30,265 nucleotides of DNA from JAAYCB01 sp012744395 (GTDB lineage: Bacteria; Planctomycetota; Planctomycetia; Pirellulales; Thermoguttaceae), in assembly GCA_028703175.1 (NCBI GenBank), contig JAQVNJ010000071.1:1-30265 (forward strand). Direction: 5' to 3'. Below, piece after piece: positions 25,465 to 30,265 of the stretch. How positions within the stretch are numbered: the stretch's first letter is position 1; every line of letters begins with the position of its first letter. The position numbers and the translations under genes were made by a program. Below the pieces are notes generated by a model that was not told the DNA's origin, ran no database searches, and saw nothing but the letters and a program-made list of their open reading frames with translations.

Positions 25465-28400
25465 GTGAGCATGCCGTTTTCGAGGGGCGCGACGGAGAAC
25501 CGCTATCGTTTGGGGATTGATTTGGGGAGCGGTTCGATCGGCTGGGCCGCGGTGGTCGATGCGGACGGCCCGTCACCGCAGATCCTGGGGATGGGCGTGC
25601 GGCGTTTTGAGGCCGGCGTGACAGGGTCTGCCGACGAGATCGAGGCCGGCAAGGACAAATCCCGTGCCACTGTGCGGCGCGATGCCCGCGGGCCGCGGCG
25701 CCAGACCTGGCGACGGCAGTATCGCATCCGCAAGGTGTTTCACCTGCTTCAGCGTCTCGGGCTGCTGCCCGACAGCGACGACGATTCCCACGACACGCGG
25801 AACCGCGTGATCGCCGACCTGGATCGCCAGTTGCGAGCCGAGTATCTGACCGGGGCGGACCACCCGGCGCAACAGGTCCTGCCCTACCGGCTTCGTGCGG
25901 CGGCACTCGACGAGCAGGTGTCTCGTTTTGCCCTGGGACGCGCCCTTTATCACCTCGCCCAGCGGCGTGGGTTTCTCTCCAATCGCAAGGCGGGCAAGAA
26001 GGACGAGGACGCGGGCGCGGTCAAAGCGGGAATCCGCGGATTGTCCGACGAAATCGAACGGAACGGTTGCCGGACTCTGGGCGAGTACTTCGCTTCGTTA
26101 GACCCGGACCAGCAGAAGATTCGTGGGCGTTGGACGGCGCGGCAGATGTATCTGGATGAGTTTGAAAAGATCTGGGCTGCGCAAAGCCAACACTACGACG
26201 ACCTCAACGACGAGACACACGATCTTCTGTTTGAGGCGATCTTTCATCAACGAAAGCTCAAGTCGCAGAAGGGCCTGATCGGCGCGTGCGAGTTGGAGCC
26301 AGGCAAACGCCGCGCGCCGGCCGCGAGCCTGGAGTATCAGGAGTTTCGTTTGCTCCAGCGGGTCAATGATCTGGTGATGATCGACCCGGCGAATCGCAAA
26401 TTCTCGCTGATCGAACGCGAGGATCTGCAAACGCTCCGCGATGCCCCGCAGAAGCGCGCCGCGTTGATTGCAGCGCTTCAGGAAGCAGAATCGCTGAGTT
26501 TTGCCAAGATTAGCCGGATTCTCGGCCTCAAGGCCGAAAAACACGGCCGTGCATCCGTCAAGTGGACGTTCAACTTCGAGGAGGGCGGTGAGAAGCGAAT
26601 GAGGGGGAATACCACGGCCGCGAAGCTGGTCGGCGTGCTGGGGGATCGCTGGACCCGGTTCAGCGAGGAGGAGAAGCCCCGCCTGGTGGATGAGATTCTC
26701 TCCTTCGAAACCGAGGAAGTGCTCGTGCGCCGTCTGATACGCGGCTGGGCAATTCCGGAGAACGAGGCCAAGCAAGCCGCTGATATCCATTTCGAGCAGG
26801 GTTACGGGGCGCTGTCGCGAAAAGCGATCCGCACGATTCTTCCCTATCTAGAGCGAGGCATTCCCTACGCAACGGCCCGCAGGCAAGCCTACGGCGAGGA
26901 CGCGACGGTGGGGACGCCGGAGGACAGCCTTCCGGCGAACCGCAACTGCAAGCTGTTGCGAGACGTCCGCAATCCAGCGGTCGAGCGAGCCCTGAGTGAA
27001 CTCAGACTGGTCGTCAACGCACTGATTCGCAAGTACGGCAAGCCCGAATCGATCCGCGTGGAATTGACGCGTGAGTTGAAACACAGTCGGGATCGGCGAA
27101 AGAGGATCACCGAGCGGAACCGGAAGAACGAGAAGTTCCGCTCGGACGCGCGGGCGAAGATCCTCGAGGAGATGGGGCACGAACGATACTGCTCGGTCTA
27201 CAACATTCTCAAGGTTCGTTTGGCGGAGGAATGCAATTGGGAGTGCCCCTACACGGGCCGAAGTATCGCAATGGCCCAGCTGGTGGGCGACCATCCTCAA
27301 TTTGAGGTCGAGCACATCGTCCCCTTCAGCCGCTGTTTCGACAACTCGTTTGCCAACAAGACCCTCTGCCATCACGAGGAGAACCGCAAGAAAGGCAATC
27401 GAACACCGTTCGAAGCCTACGGCCATACGGAATCCTGGGCCGCGATCCTGACACGGGTCGGGCGATTCCGCAGCGAGCGCTCCCTGGTGTCACGCAAGCT
27501 TGATTTGTTCAAACGCGAAAAATTGGACGACACCGAGGAGTTTACCAGCCGGCAACTCACCGATACGGCCTACATGTCGCGCCTGGCAGCCGAATACTTG
27601 GGACTTCTCTACGGCGGGCGAACCGATCCAGAGGGAACGATGCGCGTACGGGTCTCGCCGGGCCGCGTGACGTCCTATCTGCGGCGAGAATGGGATCTCA
27701 ACAAGATTCTAGGCATCTCCGATGAGAAGCAACGCGGCGACCACCGCCACCACGCCATCGACGCCCTGGTGGTGGCTCTCACGGGCGCTAACGAGATTCA
27801 GGCGCTGAGCCGAGCCGCTGAGAAGGCCGAAGCGCAGCAGCAGCATCGGCTATTTGTGGCGGTCGATCAGCCATGGGAGGGTTTCTTGGGTGACGTGTTC
27901 ACGGCAGTCGAGACAATTAACGTCTCGTCGCGTGTGTCGCGGAAACTCAACGGACAGTTGCACGACGCCACGATCCTTTCACCGCCAAAGCCGGCCATCA
28001 GCAAGGACGGCAAGCCAGTAAAGGTTCATCATGTCCGAAAGAAGCTGGAATTGCTCACCAAGACGATGGTCGACGATATTGTCGATGATCGCGTGCGAGA
28101 ACTGGTCAAGGAGAAGCTCGACGCCTTCGGCGGAGACCCGCGCAAGGCGTTTCAGGACTCCGCCAACCATCCGTACTTCCGCTCAAAGGATGGCCGCGTG
28201 ATCCCGATCCACAAGGTGCGGATTCGCACAGGGCTTCGCGGCATCCAAATAGGCAAAGGTAGCCGTGCGCGGTACGTGGCTCCCAGGGCGAATCATCACA
28301 TGGAGATTGTGGCTCGCTTGGATGCCCGGGGGAATGAAAAGGCGTGGGAGGGTCATATTGTAAGCCGCCTTGAAGCCACGCGTCGTCACCGCGAAGGTCT

Positions 28401-28689
28401 GCCGATTGTGTTGCGAGATCACGGAGACGGCAAAACGTTCAAGTTTTCCCTCGCAATGGGCGAGCATGTGATTATGGAACATGAGGAGGAAATACCCCAG
28501 CTATATCGTGTCGAGTCGATTTCAGAAAAAGTCTTAGAATTTCGGTTGCATGTGGACGCGCGCCCAAGTACCGTATTAAGAAAGATGTCCAAGGCAAGGA
28601 TTACACGAAGCCCGCGCGCTCTGCTCAGCGCAAAAGCCAGGAAGGTCACCGTTGACCCCTTAGGCAATATCCTTCCAGCCAATGACTGA
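25465..28689 (+). CDS. cas9: Cas9 endonuclease, compact type II-C
   Basis: Encodes 1074 aa. RNA-guided nuclease that cleaves both strands of target DNA with tracrRNA:crRNA. RuvC-I holds D19 (GIDLGSGSIGW). An Arg-rich bridge helix spans about 66-95, and LAQRRGFLSNRK lies at 164-175. RuvC-II has E533 (IRVELTREL). The HNH domain has H617 (EVEHIVPFSR) and N640 (HHEENRKKGN). RuvC-III has H763 and D766 (HHAIDALVVA). A WED/PAM-interacting region fills about 830-1074. All catalytic residues are present. Length, and the cas9-cas1-cas2 order without csn2 or cas4, indicate II-C. C590, C594, C624 and C635 around HNH could bind a metal. The GTG at 25465 has AGGGGAG 7 nt upstream; the ATG at 25471 is an alternative. 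An open frame back to 25297 crosses the tracrRNA gene and is rejected. The 3' third looks more AT-rich than the housekeeping genes. Confidence 0.97.
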   Translation: MSMPFSRGATENRYRLGIDLGSGSIGWAAVVDADGPSPQILGMGVRRFEAGVTGSADEIEAGKDKSRATVRRDARGPRRQTWRRQYRIRKVFHLLQRLGLLPDSDDDSHDTRNRVIADLDRQLRAEYLTGADHPAQQVLPYRLRAAALDEQVSRFALGRALYHLAQRRGFLSNRKAGKKDEDAGAVKAGIRGLSDEIERNGCRTLGEYFASLDPDQQKIRGRWTARQMYLDEFEKIWAAQSQHYDDLNDETHDLLFEAIFHQRKLKSQKGLIGACELEPGKRRAPAASLEYQEFRLLQRVNDLVMIDPANRKFSLIEREDLQTLRDAPQKRAALIAALQEAESLSFAKISRILGLKAEKHGRASVKWTFNFEEGGEKRMRGNTTAAKLVGVLGDRWTRFSEEEKPRLVDEILSFETEEVLVRRLIRGWAIPENEAKQAADIHFEQGYGALSRKAIRTILPYLERGIPYATARRQAYGEDATVGTPEDSLPANRNCKLLRDVRNPAVERALSELRLVVNALIRKYGKPESIRVELTRELKHSRDRRKRITERNRKNEKFRSDARAKILEEMGHERYCSVYNILKVRLAEECNWECPYTGRSIAMAQLVGDHPQFEVEHIVPFSRCFDNSFANKTLCHHEENRKKGNRTPFEAYGHTESWAAILTRVGRFRSERSLVSRKLDLFKREKLDDTEEFTSRQLTDTAYMSRLAAEYLGLLYGGRTDPEGTMRVRVSPGRVTSYLRREWDLNKILGISDEKQRGDHRHHAIDALVVALTGANEIQALSRAAEKAEAQQQHRLFVAVDQPWEGFLGDVFTAVETINVSSRVSRKLNGQLHDATILSPPKPAISKDGKPVKVHHVRKKLELLTKTMVDDIVDDRVRELVKEKLDAFGGDPRKAFQDSANHPYFRSKDGRVIPIHKVRIRTGLRGIQIGKGSRARYVAPRANHHMEIVARLDARGNEKAWEGHIVSRLEATRRHREGLPIVLRDHGDGKTFKFSLAMGEHVIMEHEEEIPQLYRVESISEKVLEFRLHVDARPSTVLRKMSKARITRSPRALLSAKARKVTVDPLGNILPAND

Positions 28690-29626
28690 CCGAATCCTAG
28701 ATATCTCGCGATTGGCCGCGAGATTGTCGGTGCGGCACAAGCAGCTCGTGATCGACCAGTCGCCGGAGGGTGAAGTAACGATGCCTCTGGCCGAGTTGGC
28801 CGTCGTTGTCGTATCGCACCCGCAGGTGACCTATACCCAGGCCGTGCTTGCCTGTCTGGCCGAATCGGGCGGGGCATTCGTGGCCTGCAATCGCCAGTAT
28901 CTGCCGGTGGGACTGTTCTTGCCGCTGGTCGCCCATTTTGCCCAGGCCGAGCGATTCGCGGCCCAGGCACGCGCCGCCCAACCCCTCCGCAAACGGCTCT
29001 GGAAGCAGATCGTCCGCGAGAAGATCCGCTCCCAGGCCCGAACGCTGCAAGTCCTGTACGGCTCCGATTGCGGGCTGTTGGCACTTGTCTCGCAGGTCCG
29101 CTCTGGGGATACCAGCAACGTCGAGGCCCGGGCGGCGCGCCGCTACTGGCCCCAGTTGTTCCTTGATGTCGAGTTTCGCCGGAATCGGGACAATCAAGAC
29201 CAGAATCTCCTGCTCAATTATGGGTACGCCGTGCTCCGGGCGATCATCGCCCGGGCGATCTGCGCTGCCGGACTGCACCCCTCGCTGGGAATCCACCACC
29301 ACAACCGATACAACGCTTATTGTCTGGCCGACGATCTGATGGAGCCGTTTCGCCCGATTGTCGATCTGGCGGTCGTAGAATACATCGGCGAACACGACGA
29401 GCCGTACGGAGTGGAAGCGGCCGCCAAGCAACATCTCATCGCGCGTCTGACGCGACGGTATCTGGTCGACGGGGCACAACGCACGCTGTTCGATACGGTG
29501 ACCCGCCTGGCCGGGTCTTTAGCCGACGTCTTCCTGAACGGAACGCTCAAGTTGACACTGCCGACGTGGGAAGCCGGCATCCCGGAGCCGGCTGGGGAGT
29601 CGGAATTGGGGGGTGAGGAGAATTGA
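28682..29626 (+). CDS. cas1: Cas1 integrase, type II
   Basis: Encodes 314 aa. Metal-dependent integrase that, with Cas2, inserts new spacers at the leader end of the array. Conserved catalytic residues are E148 (NVEARAARRYW), H205 in GIHHHNRYN and E221 in ADDLMEPFRP. These match the E/H/E set of type II Cas1 (about residues 149/205/220 in the S. pyogenes protein). The N-terminal beta domain (residues 1-75) and alpha-helical catalytic domain are complete. Its ATG overlaps the end of cas9 by 8 nt (ATGACTGA), indicating coupled translation in one operon. The last ~15 residues are a Gly/Glu-rich tail. Confidence 0.97.
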   Translation: MTDRILDISRLAARLSVRHKQLVIDQSPEGEVTMPLAELAVVVVSHPQVTYTQAVLACLAESGGAFVACNRQYLPVGLFLPLVAHFAQAERFAAQARAAQPLRKRLWKQIVREKIRSQARTLQVLYGSDCGLLALVSQVRSGDTSNVEARAARRYWPQLFLDVEFRRNRDNQDQNLLLNYGYAVLRAIIARAICAAGLHPSLGIHHHNRYNAYCLADDLMEPFRPIVDLAVVEYIGEHDEPYGVEAAAKQHLIARLTRRYLVDGAQRTLFDTVTRLAGSLADVFLNGTLKLTLPTWEAGIPEPAGESELGGEEN

Positions 29627-29643
29627 GGGGAGAAGTTGCGAGA

Positions 29644-29988
29644 ATGCCACGACGAGAATACACACTTTCAGGATACCGCGGCATGTGGCTGTTTGCGATG
29701 TTCGATTTGCCCGTCGGAACCAAGGCAGAGCGAAAACGCTATGCGAAGTTCCGCAAAATGCTTGTGGAAGACGGGTTCTCGATGCTACAGTTCTCGGTCT
29801 ATGCGCGTTACTGCGTGGACGAGGAATCGGCACTGGCGCACCGGCGGCAGGTCCGATCAGCCATACCACCGGAGGGCTACGTCAGGCTGCTGTCGATTAC
29901 GGATCGCCAATTCGGAAAAATGGAAAACTTCGTTGGAAAAAAGCCCGTTCCAGCCCAAAAAGCCCCCCAGCAGCTTTCACTCTTCTGA
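29644..29988 (+). CDS. cas2: Cas2, type II
   Basis: Encodes 114 aa with a ferredoxin-like fold; it forms the central dimer of the Cas1-Cas2 integration complex. The first beta strand has WLFAMFDLPV with the conserved Asp21. The MLQFSVYARYC segment and C-terminal beta strand (RLLSITDRQFGKM) fit type II Cas2. The tail is basic and Pro/Gln-rich. The ATG at 29644 lies 17 bp after the cas1 stop, with GGGGAG about 11 nt upstream. An in-frame TTG at 29623 overlapping the cas1 stop is a less likely start. It is the last cas gene before the array. Confidence 0.95.
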   Translation: MPRREYTLSGYRGMWLFAMFDLPVGTKAERKRYAKFRKMLVEDGFSMLQFSVYARYCVDEESALAHRRQVRSAIPPEGYVRLLSITDRQFGKMENFVGKKPVPAQKAPQQLSLF

Positions 29989-29999
29989 GCGAAGCTGTG

Positions 30000-30030
30000 C
30001 CGCAAGCCCTTTTCTGGTCGCGGTTTGCGG
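30000..30030. terminator. Hairpin between cas2 and the array
   Basis: CCGCAAGCC (30000-30008) pairs with GGTTTGCGG (30022-30030) over 9 bp with one G-U, loop 13 nt. It has no T-run on either side. It lies where both the plus-strand cas transcript and the minus-strand pre-crRNA would end. Its left arm is identical to nine bases of the CRISPR repeat. Confidence 0.4.
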
Positions 30031-30036
30031 AGGAAG

Positions 30037-30265
30037 GAGTGTATCCGAGCGACGATTCCCCGCAAGCCACAGCTCGCGCCCGTGCGGTAGTCGTAGACGG
30101 TGAGTGTATCCGAGCGACGATTCCCCGCAAGCCACAGCACTTCGTAGTGCGGGTGCCAGGGGATGCGGAGTGTATCCGAGCGACGATTCCCCGCAAGCCA
30201 CAGCACCTCACAGTGCGGGTGCCAGGGGATGCGGAGTGTATCCGAGCGACGATTCCCCGCAAGCC
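30037..30265 (-). CRISPR. CRISPR array, type II-C, four repeats seen, runs off the window
   Basis: Repeats start at 30037, 30102, 30168 and 30234 (the last cut by the window edge after 32 nt). The unit is 36-37 nt; on the plus strand it starts GAGTGTATCCGAGCGACG and ends CCCCGCAAGCCACAGC, and all copies are identical. Spacers: 30074-30101 (28 nt), 30139-30167 (29 nt) and 30205-30233 (29 nt). Minus-strand transcription is inferred because the tracrRNA anti-repeat is complementary to the reverse-complement repeat. The leader, and therefore the newest spacers, should lie beyond the right edge. The repeat nearest cas2 is not degenerate. Confidence 0.98.

Overview
The window is about 30 kb of GC-rich bacterial chromosome that looks planctomycetal (Pirellulales-like). 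That assignment is inferred from gene style: zinc-ribbon signal peptidases with lectin-like inserts, a GlnRS next to GltX, and an S1 protein with a long disordered N-terminus. No rRNA or other taxonomic marker is present, so it stays tentative. From 1 to about 25,000 the content is densely packed housekeeping DNA. From about 25,200 to the right edge it is a compact type II-C CRISPR-Cas locus.

Layout. (1) 26-4147, minus: a truncated XRE regulator remnant, then typA/bipA downstream of a four-domain S1 protein, with a candidate promoter near 4250. (2) 4564-9733, plus: a sugar-phosphate isomerase-like TIM barrel, two signal peptidase I paralogues and an LptB-type ABC ATPase (envelope functions). 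(3) 9988-14217, minus: aspS, a thioredoxin-fold lipoprotein and an OleC-like AMP-ligase, read in that order, with miaA upstream. (4) hisE (plus) converges on an RNA-decay pair, yhaM-like then rnr (minus). (5) 19482-24914, plus: proS, gltX and glnS. proS follows a leader with palindromic and heptamer repeats; glnS follows a leader with four hairpins.

(6) 25200-30265: a tracrRNA gene on the minus strand (consensus -35, anti-repeat, intrinsic terminator), then cas9 (1074 aa), cas1 and cas2 on the plus strand, then a CRISPR array continuing past the right edge. The anti-repeat strand shows the array is transcribed on the minus strand, toward cas2. No cas4 or csn2 is present. Cas9 and tracrRNA:crRNA would supply interference, and Cas1-Cas2 spacer acquisition. 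All catalytic residues checked in Cas9 and Cas1 are present, so the system looks intact.

The most notable observations are two adjacent spacers that differ at only three of 29 positions, all in the PAM-proximal end, and a cas9 upstream region that lies antisense over the tracrRNA gene.
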